Assembly: GCF_900113125.1 (NCBI RefSeq) | Contig: NZ_FOOG01000003.1 | Location: forward strand, 127,388-191,387 | Direction: 5' to 3' | Length of the DNA: 64,000 nucleotides | DNA from: Halobacillus alkaliphilus | GTDB lineage: Bacteria > Bacillota > Bacilli > Bacillales > Halobacillaceae | Shown here: piece after piece, positions 44,363 to 53,452 of the stretch | Numbering within the stretch: the stretch's first letter is position 1 | Layout of the letters: every line of letters starts with the position of its first letter | Made by a program: the position numbers and the translations under genes | Notes under the pieces: model-generated | What the model saw: the letters and a program-made list of their open reading frames with translations, nothing else | The model's database searches: none | What the model was told of the DNA's origin: nothing

Positions 44363-44728
44363 CTATACTTGTGAAGAAGGTCTTTGTGATTCACATTTTA
44401 CCACAAATGATTCCGTGGCTTCATCTGCACAAATTTCGTATTGACTGCCGAAATTCTCTTGTATACGTTGGATCATTTGTCTGCCAATACCTGAGTTTCT
44501 ATGGGATGGGTTTACAGATACATGCTGAATGATCACTTTCCGACCTTCCACTCGAATTCCAATGGTTCCAAGAATATCTTCATCTCTCCATAAGAATAAA
44601 TTCCAATTTTCATTCGTCTCATATTCCTTTATGATTCCTTGAAGCATCTTCAAATCTGATACCTCAGGCATAAAGGACAAAAGACCCATTGCAATCTTTT
44701 CAAATGATTTCTTATATCGAATTAACAT
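44363..44728 (-). CDS. ribT: GNAT acetyltransferase RibT
   Basis: RibT is a small GNAT-fold protein. The 121-residue sequence starts MLIRYKKSFEKIAMGLLSFMP, almost identical to B. subtilis RibT, and has the acetyl-CoA motif NPSHRNSGIGRQM near residue 77. In B. subtilis it ends the riboflavin operon, but no rib biosynthesis gene is seen here between ribT and ppiB. RibT function is not settled. It is probably a single gene here. Confidence 0.9.
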   Translation of the reverse strand: MLIRYKKSFEKIAMGLLSFMPEVSDLKMLQGIIKEYETNENWNLFLWRDEDILGTIGIRVEGRKVIIQHVSVNPSHRNSGIGRQMIQRIQENFGSQYEICADEATESFVVKCESQRPSSQV

Positions 44729-44826
44729 AGTTACCCCTCAATTATGAAAATAACTTTTCTTAATCTATTCTATAGAACGGCGATGCTAATCCTATAGAGC
44801 GGTGAAGTTTTCTCACCAGCAATAAG

Positions 44827-44916
44827 CTACTGCACAATTCCAAACCAGTAGTAGATGCCCCAGGCAAATCCTAGTACAAGCAGAAAAATAAACAGTGTCC
44901 AATTCTTCTTTCTCAT
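44827..44916 (-). CDS. 29-residue single-span membrane peptide
   Basis: A 29-codon frame (MRKKNWTLFIFLLVLGFAW and on to a Tyr/Trp-rich end) has a strong GGGGGAAGCTGA ribosome site directly upstream. It has a basic N-terminus and one membrane span. I recognise no family. The ribosome site and the hydrophobic pattern support a real gene. It sits between ribT and the M50 gene. Confidence 0.55.
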   Translation of the reverse strand: MRKKNWTLFIFLLVLGFAWGIYYWFGIVQ

Positions 44917-45001
44917 TCAGCTTCCCCCGGAATATTTGGTTTTGCATACAAAATATAGAATAACAAATTCACTTGAAGATGCAACCCTTTGTAGTAACCC
45001 T

Positions 45002-45454
45002 CTAAGATTTGACCGACCTAAAGTATTGAAAGAAACGGTAGCCATCTGATTTTATACCTTTGATATAAAAGGGAAAGCTATTGGTTATGGCCAGATATCC
45101 GTTGAACAAATAGAAATAAAAGAATACTTCCGGTTGCTCTGTAACTGGACGCAGAAAAAGAAGAGAAGCCACCACTCCGTTTAACAGAGGCCCTCCCATA
45201 CTTATCCAGGCTTTCTCTTTAAACGAAAAAGATGGTGTCTTCTCGTTGATTGAGTGCCCGCCGTTAAAGAAAAACATACGAACATACACTTGCAGTTTTC
45301 CAACACGGAAATTGTATATTGTCCTGCCTGCTCCAATAATAATATAAGATTTTTCAGCACGAAAAATCATTGCGAACAGTACATGACCCATCTCGTGTAT
45401 AAATAGACCAAGTGGAGCTATTAAGAAGAGCAGGAGAAAAACATCGAGAACCAT
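45002..45454 (-). CDS. M50/site-2-protease-like membrane protein
   Basis: The 150-residue membrane protein has an HEMGH zinc motif at residues 20-24 inside the first helix, as in site-2 proteases, and a second block near the C-terminus (NSFPFYIKGIKSDG, near residue 130) resembling the third-ligand NxxPxxxxDG motif. It is short, with about four membrane segments. It is the gene before ppiB in the direction of reading and may be cotranscribed with it (20-base gap). Substrate unknown. Confidence 0.75.
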   Translation of the reverse strand: MVLDVFLLLFLIAPLGLFIHEMGHVLFAMIFRAEKSYIIIGAGRTIYNFRVGKLQVYVRMFFFNGGHSINEKTPSFSFKEKAWISMGGPLLNGVVASLLFLRPVTEQPEVFFYFYLFNGYLAITNSFPFYIKGIKSDGYRFFQYFRSVKS

Positions 45455-45474
45455 GAACGTCTTCCTTTATTGGA

Positions 45475-45909
45475 TTACTTGTCTTCGACTCTAACCTTGT
45501 ACATAACATCTCCAGGGCGAACGCGGTCTACTGTATCGACACCTTCAATCACCTGTCCAAATACTGTATGACGACCATCTAAGTGCGGCTGTGGAGAGTG
45601 GCAGACAAAGAATTGACTTCCTCCTGTATCTTTACCCGCGTGAGCCATGGAAAGAGAACCTCTCTTATGTTTATGAGGATTGCCTTCTGTTTCACATTTG
45701 ATCGTATATCCAGGCCCTCCCGTTCCATTTCCATTAGGATCTCCGCCTTGTATAACAAAATCGGGGATGACACGGTGGAAGGTCAATCCATCGTAAAATT
45801 CACTATTCGCAAGTTTTTCAAAGTTTTCTACCGTTCCAGGAGCTGCCTCATCATATAGTTCTACTAGCATTTTTTCTCCATTTTCAAATTCAATTGTTGC
45901 TTGTTTCAT
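45475..45909 (-). CDS. ppiB: Peptidyl-prolyl cis-trans isomerase B (cyclophilin)
   Basis: PpiB speeds proline isomerisation during folding. The 144-residue cytoplasmic protein has the cyclophilin motifs [22 protein letters not shown] (about residues 43-64), GSLSMAHAG and [10 protein letters not shown] with the catalytic Arg in FHRV. It lies 6 bases after lysA, matching the B. subtilis neighbourhood. Confidence 0.96.
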   Translation of the reverse strand: MKQATIEFENGEKMLVELYDEAAPGTVENFEKLANSEFYDGLTFHRVIPDFVIQGGDPNGNGTGGPGYTIKCETEGNPHKHKRGSLSMAHAGKDTGGSQFFVCHSPQPHLDGRHTVFGQVIEGVDTVDRVRPGDVMYKVRVEDK

Positions 45910-45915
45910 CTCTTC

Positions 45916-47220
45916 CTACCCCTCTCTGTTTAAATAAGATAAATCTAACCTTGTTATTTCCTGATAACTTTCTCTTCGGACAACCAACTGATGGTTGCCA
46001 TTCTCAACAAAAACAACAGCCGGCTTTTGAAAGCGATTGTAATTGTTTGCCATAGAATAACCATACGCTCCCGTACTAAAAACTGCAAGTAAATCCTCAT
46101 GTTCGACTTTTGGAAGTTCAGTCTCCCAGATTAGCATATCTCCTGATTCACAGCATTTTCCAGCGATAGCATATTCTTGGTGGTTTATTTCCTTCATTTT
46201 ATTAGCTAAAACCGCTTCGTACTTAGCTTGATAAAGTGCTGGACGGATATTGTCGGTCATTCCTCCATCCACGGAAACATAAGTTCTGATTCCCGGCACA
46301 TCTTTAATAGACCCAACTGTATATAAAGTAATTCCAGCTTCCCCTACGATTGCCCTGCCTGGTTCTATCCAAATTTCAGGAATAGGATAATTGTAACGGG
46401 CAGAAAGCTCTGTCACTTCCTTAATTAAGGAGTGGGCATATTGATCCAAGTCTAACGGCTGGTCTTCTTCCGTATATTGAATTCCAAATCCTCCCCCTAA
46501 ATTTAAGACGGAAGCTTGGTAGTCATACTTTTCAGACCAATCATTTAGAGCTGAAAAGAGTTTACGGGCAGCCATTTCAAATCCACTCGTTTCAAATATT
46601 TGCGAACCAATGTGGCAGTGGAGCCCCTTCATGTTTATTCGACTTGCTTCATTAACTTTTAGAAAGGCTTCTTCTGCTTGCCCACTGGACAAATCAAACC
46701 CAAATTTTGAATCCTCCTGGCCAGTCAGAATGTAGTCATGGGTATGGGCTTCTATTCCTGGGGTTACGCGAAGCAGAACGTCCATTTCCTTTTGCTGTTC
46801 TTGTAAAATAGCATGAAGCAGTTCAATTTCATAGAAGTTATCAACCACGATACAGCCTATATTATTCTCAACCGCCATTTCCAGTTCCTGAATACTTTTA
46901 TTATTTCCATGCATATGAATCTTCTCAGCAGGAAAGCCAGACTCCAGAGCCGTATGAAGTTCCCCTTCTGATACCACATCCAGACTTAACCCTTCTTGGC
47001 GAGCCACTTCAAGCATAGCGATTGATGAAAACGCCTTACTTGCATACGCTACCTGCGCAGGGATGTCATAATCCTGAAAGGTGTTTACGAACGCCCTGGC
47101 ATTTGCTCGTATTTTATCCACGTCATATACATATAAGGGAGTTCCATACTGATCGGCTAAGTCTTTGGCCGGAATGCCGCCGATCAGCAGAGCTCCTCGC
47201 TGATCTGTTTCGTAATTCAT
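45916..47220 (-). CDS. lysA: Diaminopimelate decarboxylase
   Basis: LysA makes L-lysine from meso-diaminopimelate, using PLP. The 434-residue protein has the PLP-binding lysine in VAYASKAF near residue 60, HCHIGSQI near 200, GGGFGIQY near 245, and the dimer-site motif CCESGD near 360. The ATG at 47220 has AAGGCGGTG upstream; the longer frame with a GTG start overlaps that site. Fold-type III enzyme of normal length. Confidence 0.96.
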   Translation of the reverse strand: MNYETDQRGALLIGGIPAKDLADQYGTPLYVYDVDKIRANARAFVNTFQDYDIPAQVAYASKAFSSIAMLEVARQEGLSLDVVSEGELHTALESGFPAEKIHMHGNNKSIQELEMAVENNIGCIVVDNFYEIELLHAILQEQQKEMDVLLRVTPGIEAHTHDYILTGQEDSKFGFDLSSGQAEEAFLKVNEASRINMKGLHCHIGSQIFETSGFEMAARKLFSALNDWSEKYDYQASVLNLGGGFGIQYTEEDQPLDLDQYAHSLIKEVTELSARYNYPIPEIWIEPGRAIVGEAGITLYTVGSIKDVPGIRTYVSVDGGMTDNIRPALYQAKYEAVLANKMKEINHQEYAIAGKCCESGDMLIWETELPKVEHEDLLAVFSTGAYGYSMANNYNRFQKPAVVFVENGNHQLVVRRESYQEITRLDLSYLNREG

Positions 47221-47332
47221 AAAAAACACCGCCTTTTGTACCTCTTAAAAAGAAAATGCTCCTTCATAAAAGGAACATCTCTCAAGTTGATTTATTTTAA
47301 TTTATCACATTGATAAAGAGCCGGCAATATAA

Positions 47333-48808
47333 TTACGATCTTTGCCTCTGATTATTCTGGGGATGAACAATGCTCGGCCTTACTTTTAATGAAGGCATAG
47401 ACATCCGTAAAACAATCTGAAGAGCTGCTTTAGCATTAAATGGAAGAAACGGCCAGAGGTATGGAGTGTTTAGAGATTTAGTATGAGCAAGTATTATAAT
47501 GTACAGGGTCATACCAATCATAAATCCTTTGATACCAAACATAGCGACAAATATGACAAGCAGGACGCGGGACATTTTATTCGCAACAGAAAGTTCGTAG
47601 CTGGGGGTAGCATATGAGCCTATAGCACTCACAGCGACATATAAAATCACTTCGGGTACAAACATCCCGACATCAATAGCAATTTGTCCTATTAAAACGG
47701 CAGCAATTAAACCCATTGCGGTGGATAAAGGCGTGGGCGTATGGATGGCTGCAATTCTGAGCATTTCCAGTCCTAAATCTGCTAATAGAATTTGCATGAT
47801 CACTGGTATCGTGCTTTCTTCATTAGGCCCAATAAATGATAGCTGCTCAGGTAGCAAGTCCGGTTGCATAACAAACAGCATCCAGAGAGGCAGCAAAAAT
47901 ACAGAAGCAAATATCCCAAAAAATCGGACCCACCTTACGAACGTGCCGACAGCAGGGGATTGGCGGAATTCTTCGGCGTGCTGGACATGATGAAAATAGG
48001 TAGTTGGAGTAATGATCATACTCGGGGATGTATCCACCATAATTACGACATGACCTTCAAATAAATGAGCGGCTGTAACATCTGGCCTTTCCGAGTACCT
48101 TACCAGCGGAAAAGGGTTCCGCCCTTGATGAACGAGAAATTCTTCAAGCGTTTTGTCAGCCATGGATAGCCCATCAATCTTAATATTTTTTATTTCCTTC
48201 TTAAGGAGCTCCACAAGTCCCGGGTCTGCTACATCTTGAATATACGACAAGCAGATATCTGTTTTTGAACGCTCTCCTACTTGCATGATTTCATGCCTCA
48301 AACGTTCATCACGAATTCGCCTTCTAGTTAGTGCGGTATTTTCAATAATATTCTCTGTATAACCATCCCTGGATCCGCGAATAACTTTCTCAGTATCGGG
48401 TTCCTCTGGTGTTCGTCCAGGATACGATCGAACATCTACGATGAAAGCTTCTGTTTCGCCTTGTACAAAGATTACAACTAATCCTGATAATAATTGAGTT
48501 ATACATTTCTCAATTGAAGAAACCACTTCAACTTGCTGGTGAGGGATTTCATCTTTGATCTGCTGAAAAACCGAGCGCTTCTCGCTGTCACTTTCAACTT
48601 CATTCATTTCAAACAGCTGTCTCATCAGCTCTACAATAATAGGTGTTTCACATAATCCGGTAACGTAGTAAAGATTAATTTCATGATTTAGCAGGTGCAA
48701 CGTCCGGAAACCTATATCAAATGATTGCCCCACACCCACTCGCTCATTCATTACCTTTCGATTTTGTTCTAATTTCATCACGATTGGTGTTTTAACCCGC
48801 TCAGTCAA
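47333..48808 (-). CDS. spoVAF: Stage V sporulation protein AF
   Basis: SpoVAF is a GerA-family membrane protein linked to germination and DPA channel function. The protein of about 491 residues has a large N-terminal soluble domain and a C-terminal part with several membrane segments (from about residue 290). It has the GerA signature GESDIC-like region as VGERSKTDICLSYIQDVADP. I prefer the TTG at 48808 with GGGAGG upstream over the GTG three codons earlier. It ends the spoVA operon. Confidence 0.93.
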   Translation of the reverse strand: MTERVKTPIVMKLEQNRKVMNERVGVGQSFDIGFRTLHLLNHEINLYYVTGLCETPIIVELMRQLFEMNEVESDSEKRSVFQQIKDEIPHQQVEVVSSIEKCITQLLSGLVVIFVQGETEAFIVDVRSYPGRTPEEPDTEKVIRGSRDGYTENIIENTALTRRRIRDERLRHEIMQVGERSKTDICLSYIQDVADPGLVELLKKEIKNIKIDGLSMADKTLEEFLVHQGRNPFPLVRYSERPDVTAAHLFEGHVVIMVDTSPSMIITPTTYFHHVQHAEEFRQSPAVGTFVRWVRFFGIFASVFLLPLWMLFVMQPDLLPEQLSFIGPNEESTIPVIMQILLADLGLEMLRIAAIHTPTPLSTAMGLIAAVLIGQIAIDVGMFVPEVILYVAVSAIGSYATPSYELSVANKMSRVLLVIFVAMFGIKGFMIGMTLYIIILAHTKSLNTPYLWPFLPFNAKAALQIVLRMSMPSLKVRPSIVHPQNNQRQRS

Positions 48809-48832
48809 AGATGTCACCTCCCTAATTGCTTG

Positions 48833-49183
48833 TTATCCTTTCGGTTTAAAAATGACAGCTACAATAAAACCAAACAATATAGCTGATGCTATACCTGCGG
48901 ATGTTAACTCAAAAATACCAATAGCTACACCTATAATTCCGTGTTCATCCGCTTGTTCCATAGCTCCATGTAAAAGCGAATGACCAAAGCTTGTAATTGG
49001 CACGGTGGCGCCTGCTCCTGCAAATTCAATCAAATTATCATACAAGTCAAATGCATCAAGAACCGCACCTGCTACAACGAAAGACGACATAACATGAGCT
49101 GGAGTTAATTTCGCAAAGTCAAGTAACAGCTGTCCAATAACACAGATTCCTCCACCTACGACGAAAGCCCATAAAAAATTCAT
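48833..49183 (-). CDS. spoVAE: Stage V sporulation protein AE (AEB type)
   Basis: SpoVAEB is a small membrane subunit of the SpoVA channel that moves dipicolinate in sporulation and germination. The 116-residue protein has about four hydrophobic segments, with the signature [21 protein letters not shown]. It overlaps spoVAD by 4 bases. The larger SpoVAEA protein expected next (between this gene and spoVAF) is absent; only 24 bases separate them. Confidence 0.93.
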   Translation of the reverse strand: MNFLWAFVVGGGICVIGQLLLDFAKLTPAHVMSSFVVAGAVLDAFDLYDNLIEFAGAGATVPITSFGHSLLHGAMEQADEHGIIGVAIGIFELTSAGIASAILFGFIVAVIFKPKG

Positions 49184-50196
49184 TGAGAAACTTCCCCTTT
49201 CGTTAAAACTACAGCGTGAGCGATCCCAGGGATGGATTCTTTCTGCTGCATCATTGTTGGGCTCATTAGGGCTCCAGTTGCAACGATTAATATACGCTGA
49301 TAAGTACCCAGTTTTAAATCATCCAGCAATTTACCGTAAGTAACCACAGCCGAGCAAGCGCATCCGCTCCCCCCGCTGAATACAGGCTGGTCACTATGAT
49401 ATACCATTAAACCACAATCCTTATGAACAGGCGTGATATCATAACCATCCTGTTTCATAAGATCACGTAAGATCGGTGTCCCCACAGAAGATAAATCGCC
49501 AGTTGCAATGACATCATAATCTTCAGGTACTCTCCCCATATCTTCCAGGTGAGTTTTAATTGTATCCCATGCAGCAGGTGCCATCGCAGAACCCATATCA
49601 AATGGATCTTTAATTTTGTAATCCATTACTTTCCCAATTGTAGCTGCTTCAATTTTAACCGGGGAAGGAGTCTTAGATACTAACGCCGCTCCACTTCCTG
49701 TTACAGTAAATGTTGCGGTTTTTGGTTTTTGTCCTCCGTATTCAGTTGGATATCTAAACTGCCTTTCCGCCGTAGCATTATGAGAGCTTACTGCTACCAA
49801 CGCCTGTTTTGAGTAACCAGCTTCCACTAGCGCTGCTGCCGTAGCTAAAGTTTCCATACTCGTAGAACAAGCACCGAACATGCCGAGTAAAGGGATGCCT
49901 AGTTGTCTGGCAACATAGTTTCCAGTTACATTTTGGTTCAAAAGATCTCCTGCTAAAAATAAATCAACATTCGATTCGTCCACTCCCGCTTTTTGAAGAC
50001 AAGAATGAACGGCGTCTATCATTAACCGACGTTCCGCTAACTCCCAGTTATCTTCTCCGCAATGAAGATCATCGTGAACACGATCAAAAGTGCTGCTGAG
50101 TGGTCCCTGTCCTTCTAGAGGACCTACTGCGGTACCTGAAGACTGTATATAAACTGGATTAATAAAAGACCATGATTGCACTCCTGTTTTTCCCAT
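49180..50196 (-). CDS. spoVAD: Stage V sporulation protein AD
   Basis: SpoVAD is a soluble dipicolinate-binding subunit of the SpoVA complex with a thiolase-like fold. The 338-residue protein has [21 protein letters not shown] and a [14 protein letters not shown] block near residue 113. It is normal in length. Coupled by overlap to spoVAE and 12 bases after spoVAC. Confidence 0.95.
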   Translation of the reverse strand: MGKTGVQSWSFINPVYIQSSGTAVGPLEGQGPLSSTFDRVHDDLHCGEDNWELAERRLMIDAVHSCLQKAGVDESNVDLFLAGDLLNQNVTGNYVARQLGIPLLGMFGACSTSMETLATAAALVEAGYSKQALVAVSSHNATAERQFRYPTEYGGQKPKTATFTVTGSGAALVSKTPSPVKIEAATIGKVMDYKIKDPFDMGSAMAPAAWDTIKTHLEDMGRVPEDYDVIATGDLSSVGTPILRDLMKQDGYDITPVHKDCGLMVYHSDQPVFSGGSGCACSAVVTYGKLLDDLKLGTYQRILIVATGALMSPTMMQQKESIPGIAHAVVLTKGEVSQ

Positions 50197-50208
50197 AGTG
50201 TATTCCTC

Positions 50209-50667
50209 CTAAAAAATAAGCGACCAAAGATAACGTAAAATACCTAGAACATAAGCAGCTACTACTCCAAACACAATGACAGATCCAGCCAGTTTAAATA
50301 AGTTCGTGGCTACACCTAGCACCAGCCCCTCACTCTTATGCTCAAGCGCTGCAGATGTAATAGAATTAGCAAATCCTGTTACTGGTACGGCTGATCCCGC
50401 GCCTGCAAACTGTCCCAGTTTATCGTAAACCCCAAATCCTGTAGCCAGTGCAGACAAAAGAATTAACGTAGCTACAGTCGGGTTGCCCGCATCTTTTTCA
50501 GAGTAATCAAACCAATGGACGTACATTTCTGTAAGCAATTCTCCCAGCACACATATTAATCCCCCGATAATAAAGGCCTTAATTACATTAAGTACATAAG
50601 GAGGTTTAGGTTGATACGTTTTACTAGCCTTCTCATAATTCTGTTCGTTAAGTTTTTGTTTGTCCAA
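50209..50667 (-). CDS. spoVAC: Stage V sporulation protein AC
   Basis: SpoVAC is a membrane channel subunit, shown to be mechanosensitive in B. subtilis. The 152-residue protein has about four membrane segments and the GAGSAVPVTGFANS signature. It starts at TTG 50667 with AGGAGG 8 bases upstream; the open frame extends 17 codons further but with no site. Compare the spoVAE signature [13 protein letters not shown], which shows that AC and AE are paralogs. Confidence 0.93.
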   Translation of the reverse strand: MDKQKLNEQNYEKASKTYQPKPPYVLNVIKAFIIGGLICVLGELLTEMYVHWFDYSEKDAGNPTVATLILLSALATGFGVYDKLGQFAGAGSAVPVTGFANSITSAALEHKSEGLVLGVATNLFKLAGSVIVFGVVAAYVLGILRYLWSLIF

Positions 50668-50696
50668 AGCATATACCTCCTCTATTTTATAAGTGG

Positions 50697-51107
50697 TTAT
50701 CGAACAAATATCAGCCATTGAAAAAGTGACCCGGCAATTTTACCTAGAACGAGAGCCATAAGCAGAGTAAACAAAAAACCATCTACACCAACTCTTTTAA
50801 ATAAAAGTGGAAATACATTCAATACTTCTGTTAATGCAGCTGCCAGCATTCCAATAAAGATTCCGTGAAAAAGCCCCCAGATAACGAGACCAATGATAGA
50901 GACTTGTATGGGGCCATCCCCAAACGATAAGTATATTCCAAAGAATACCCCCAGAATTACCGCTGCCTCATACAAGCGCAGCTTAGACTCTGAGTGGCTA
51001 AGCTGCATTAATCGAGGTACAATCCCTAATACAGTTAAAAAAGCAACGAAACCGGTCCCCACAGCTATACCTGAGGCAAGTCCGATAAGTGCTTCAATGA
51101 TCTGCAT
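50697..51107 (-). CDS. spoVAB: Stage V sporulation protein AB
   Basis: SpoVAB is a membrane protein of the SpoVA operon. The 136-residue protein has about four or five hydrophobic segments, LIGLASGIAVGTGFVAFLTVLGIVPRLMQLS near the N-terminus. It overlaps spoVAA by 14 bases. Its exact part in DPA transport is not known. Confidence 0.93.
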   Translation of the reverse strand: MQIIEALIGLASGIAVGTGFVAFLTVLGIVPRLMQLSHSESKLRLYEAAVILGVFFGIYLSFGDGPIQVSIIGLVIWGLFHGIFIGMLAAALTEVLNVFPLLFKRVGVDGFLFTLLMALVLGKIAGSLFQWLIFVR

Positions 51108-51711
51108 CCTGTTTTTCCACCTTATTTTCTTTTACAGCTACGTACCGATCTAAATCTTGCTGATAATTGAAGATTTCTACTTCCATAGGACTGGGTTCTT
51201 CGTTAAAACGTTTCTGAAACCAATGATTAAAGAAGAGGATCATCCCTATTCCAAGACCCAGAGAATAAGGAACTTGAATCCATAACGGGTGTTCTTTCTC
51301 TTCTCCAGTAAGCATGAAATGGAGTTTTTGCTGTACAGATTCCATGCTTACGTCATAATGAAAGTTCATAATGGCCATAGCCGCTCCGATAAAAAGAAGC
51401 AGCCAAATTCCTGAAATCAGTAAAAGAGAAGGCTGCTTTTTATGCTTTTCAATGTGCACCACACATTGGCTCGGACCGAGCAGTTCTACTTCTACTTGGG
51501 GAAACTTAGAAAGAACCTGTTCAATAATCATGAAGCCATCAATGACTACTATGTTTTGGTCATCAGCTTTTACTTTGTGAACAACCATATTTGGTAACAC
51601 AGTCTCGTAACGTCTAGATCCAGTGATACGGGCTATATCTCCTAATCGTATCGTCGATAAAGGGTCTGTATTAATCGATTGTTTGATACGGATATAAACA
51701 GGAGTCGTCAT
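51094..51711 (-). CDS. spoVAA: Stage V sporulation protein AA
   Basis: SpoVAA is the first gene of the operon. The 205-residue protein has an N-terminal soluble region (about residues 1-90) and two membrane segments (about 98-118 and 150-168). The ATG at 51711 is used because GGGAGGCG precedes it; the longer frame adds 25 residues across the promoter region. The length fits B. subtilis SpoVAA (206). Confidence 0.92.
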   Translation of the reverse strand: MTTPVYIRIKQSINTDPLSTIRLGDIARITGSRRYETVLPNMVVHKVKADDQNIVVIDGFMIIEQVLSKFPQVEVELLGPSQCVVHIEKHKKQPSLLLISGIWLLLFIGAAMAIMNFHYDVSMESVQQKLHFMLTGEEKEHPLWIQVPYSLGLGIGMILFFNHWFQKRFNEEPSPMEVEIFNYQQDLDRYVAVKENKVEKQDADH

Positions 51712-51741
51712 AATTTCGCCTCCCTGTCTGTGGCATAGGCT

Positions 51742-51771
51742 TATTATGTGTGTGATTGGAAAAAAACATAC
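51742..51771 (-). promoter_or_regulatory. Putative sigma-G promoter of spoVA operon
   Basis: On the minus strand GTATG (51771-51767) and CATAATA (51748-51742) are 18 bases apart. They match the forespore consensus GHATR and CATWHTA, about 30 bases upstream of spoVAA. The spoVA operon is known to use sigma-G. Confidence 0.7.
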
Positions 51772-51783
51772 AATTACACAAAA

Positions 51784-51814
51784 CAAAAAAACTGCGTTCT
51801 AATTGAACGCAGTT
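51784..51814 (-). terminator. Terminator of the spoIIA operon
   Basis: AACTGCGTTC/GAACGCAGTT stem with a 5-base loop and TTTTTTTG tail on the minus strand. It overlaps the end of sigF. Confidence 0.9.
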
Positions 51815-52560
51815 TAACTCGTATCATTCATCGTCTGTTTCATATCAGCCAATATTTTCTTCTCAAGTCTTGAAACCTGAACTTGAGAAATACCTAAGCG
51901 TTCGGCTACTTCTGTCTGGGTCTGATCTTTATAATAGCGCAAGTAAATAATCAGACGTTCTCTTTTTTCAAGCCGGCTTAATACATCCTGAAGTGTGATT
52001 TGATCAAACCAGTTATCTTCCTCTTCTGCAATTTGGTCAACTAATGTTATAGGGTCTCCTTCATTTTCATATACCGTTTCATAAATGGATTGAGGAGATC
52101 GTCCAACTTCCTCCGCCTGGACGATTTCCTCTCTTGTCATTCCAAGAGCTTCAGCCAATTCATTCACCGTAGGGGACCGCCCAAGATTCTTCATTAATTC
52201 TTCTTTTTTTCCCCTGACTTTATGATTGAGTTCTTTTAAACTCCGGCTGACCTTAACGGTTCCATCATCACGGATAAATCGCTGAATTTCTCCAATAATC
52301 ATTGGAACGGCATATGTTGAAAAACGCACATCATAACTTAAGTCAAATTTATCAATTGATTTGAGCAAGCCGATACAGCCAATTTGGTAAAGGTCGTCTT
52401 GATCATATCCCCTGCGTAAGTATCGCTGTACAACCGACCATACCAATCTTGTGTTTTTTTCGACTAAAAAGTCTCTGGCATCCTGGTCTCCGGCTTGACT
52501 TCTTCGTATCAGCTCTTTGACATTTTGGTCGGATAAGCGTTCTTTAGTGGTATCACTCAT
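51814..52560 (-). CDS. sigF: RNA polymerase sigma-F factor
   Basis: SigF is the first forespore sigma factor. The 248-residue protein has region 2 (about residues 30-100, DLYQIGCIGLLKSIDKFDL and FSTYAVPMIIGEIQRFIRD), region 3, and region 4 (about 185-245, TQTEVAERLGISQVQVSRLEKKIL). It is third in spoIIAA-spoIIAB-sigF, 10 bases after spoIIAB. Activity is controlled by SpoIIAB. Confidence 0.97.
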   Translation of the reverse strand: MSDTTKERLSDQNVKELIRRSQAGDQDARDFLVEKNTRLVWSVVQRYLRRGYDQDDLYQIGCIGLLKSIDKFDLSYDVRFSTYAVPMIIGEIQRFIRDDGTVKVSRSLKELNHKVRGKKEELMKNLGRSPTVNELAEALGMTREEIVQAEEVGRSPQSIYETVYENEGDPITLVDQIAEEEDNWFDQITLQDVLSRLEKRERLIIYLRYYKDQTQTEVAERLGISQVQVSRLEKKILADMKQTMNDTS

Positions 52561-52570
52561 AGCGACCGCC

Positions 52571-53011
52571 TCAATTGCATAAAGCTCTAGTTGATGTGAG
52601 CTGCTTCATCATACGGATTGTGGTTCCAATATCTGGATCAGACGTGACATCCACCTTATCCATGAAATTTTCCATAATTGTAAATCCCATACCGGAACGT
52701 TCCCATTCAGGTTTTGAAGTAAAGAGAGGCTCTTTAGCTTCTTCAATGTCGCTGATTCCTTTACCTTCATCTTTTATAATAATTTCAATTTGTTCGCCAT
52801 CTATTGCACATGAAAGCATAACTTTCTGATGTGGATTTTCCTCATATCCATGAATGATCGCATTTGTGACAGCTTCCGAAACAACCGTTTTAATATCCGT
52901 AAGCTCTTCCATTGTAGGATTCATCTGACTGACAAATGCCGCTACCGCCACGCGCGCAAGTGATTCGTTTTCACTTACACTCAAGAATTCGAGTGTCATC
53001 TCATTTCGCAT
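52571..53011 (-). CDS. spoIIAB: Anti-sigma-F factor SpoIIAB
   Basis: SpoIIAB is a GHKL kinase that binds SigF and phosphorylates SpoIIAA. The 146-residue protein has the N box [11 protein letters not shown] near residue 46, G1 DEGKGIS near residue 78 and G2 SGMGFTIM near residue 107. It overlaps spoIIAA by 16 bases. Confidence 0.97.
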   Translation of the reverse strand: MRNEMTLEFLSVSENESLARVAVAAFVSQMNPTMEELTDIKTVVSEAVTNAIIHGYEENPHQKVMLSCAIDGEQIEIIIKDEGKGISDIEEAKEPLFTSKPEWERSGMGFTIMENFMDKVDVTSDPDIGTTIRMMKQLTSTRALCN

Positions 53012-53361
53012 GAAGCCACCCCCAATAGTTCAAGAGCATACGATTCGCTATCAACTAACCTCATAATCTTAAACATCCCGGATAAATCAAATAACCGCCT
53101 GACTTCTGGAGATATAGAACAAATAATCATTTCATTCCCTGAAGCTTGAACCTCTTTATATCGCCCAAGCATAACCCCGAGGCCGGAACTATCCATGAAG
53201 TTAAGTTTTTTTAAATTAACAACTACATGGTCAACATTGTTCTGCTGAAGCTGATCCCGCCAGGATGCGCGGAGTTTACCGGTCTCATGATGATCAAGTT
53301 CTCCCTCCAAGCGAACTACCAAAACATTCTCTTTAGTAACAAATTCCACGTGAAGACTCAA
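52996..53361 (-). CDS. spoIIAA: Anti-anti-sigma factor SpoIIAA
   Basis: SpoIIAA, when dephosphorylated by SpoIIE, pulls SpoIIAB off SigF. The 121-residue STAS-domain protein has the phosphorylated serine in DSSGLG (S58). The gene starts the spoIIA operon and has a sigma-H-like promoter upstream. Confidence 0.97.
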   Translation of the reverse strand: MSLHVEFVTKENVLVVRLEGELDHHETGKLRASWRDQLQQNNVDHVVVNLKKLNFMDSSGLGVMLGRYKEVQASGNEMIICSISPEVRRLFDLSGMFKIMRLVDSESYALELLGVASCEMR

Positions 53362-53398
53362 TTGGTTTCCTCCTCTAACTTATAAGAGTCCTTAAGTC

Positions 53399-53426
53399 TT
53401 TCGTAAAATCTGCTGCTTATTCCTGC
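53399..53426 (-). promoter_or_regulatory. Putative sigma-H promoter of spoIIA
   Basis: On the minus strand GCAGGAATA (53426-53418), a perfect match to RNAGGAWWW, is followed after 12 bases by TACGAAA, a partial match to RNNGAAT. It lies about 38 bases upstream of spoIIAA. The B. subtilis spoIIA operon uses sigma-H. Confidence 0.65.
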
Positions 53427-53452
53427 TTAAAAACAATACTAGTGACAAAAAG

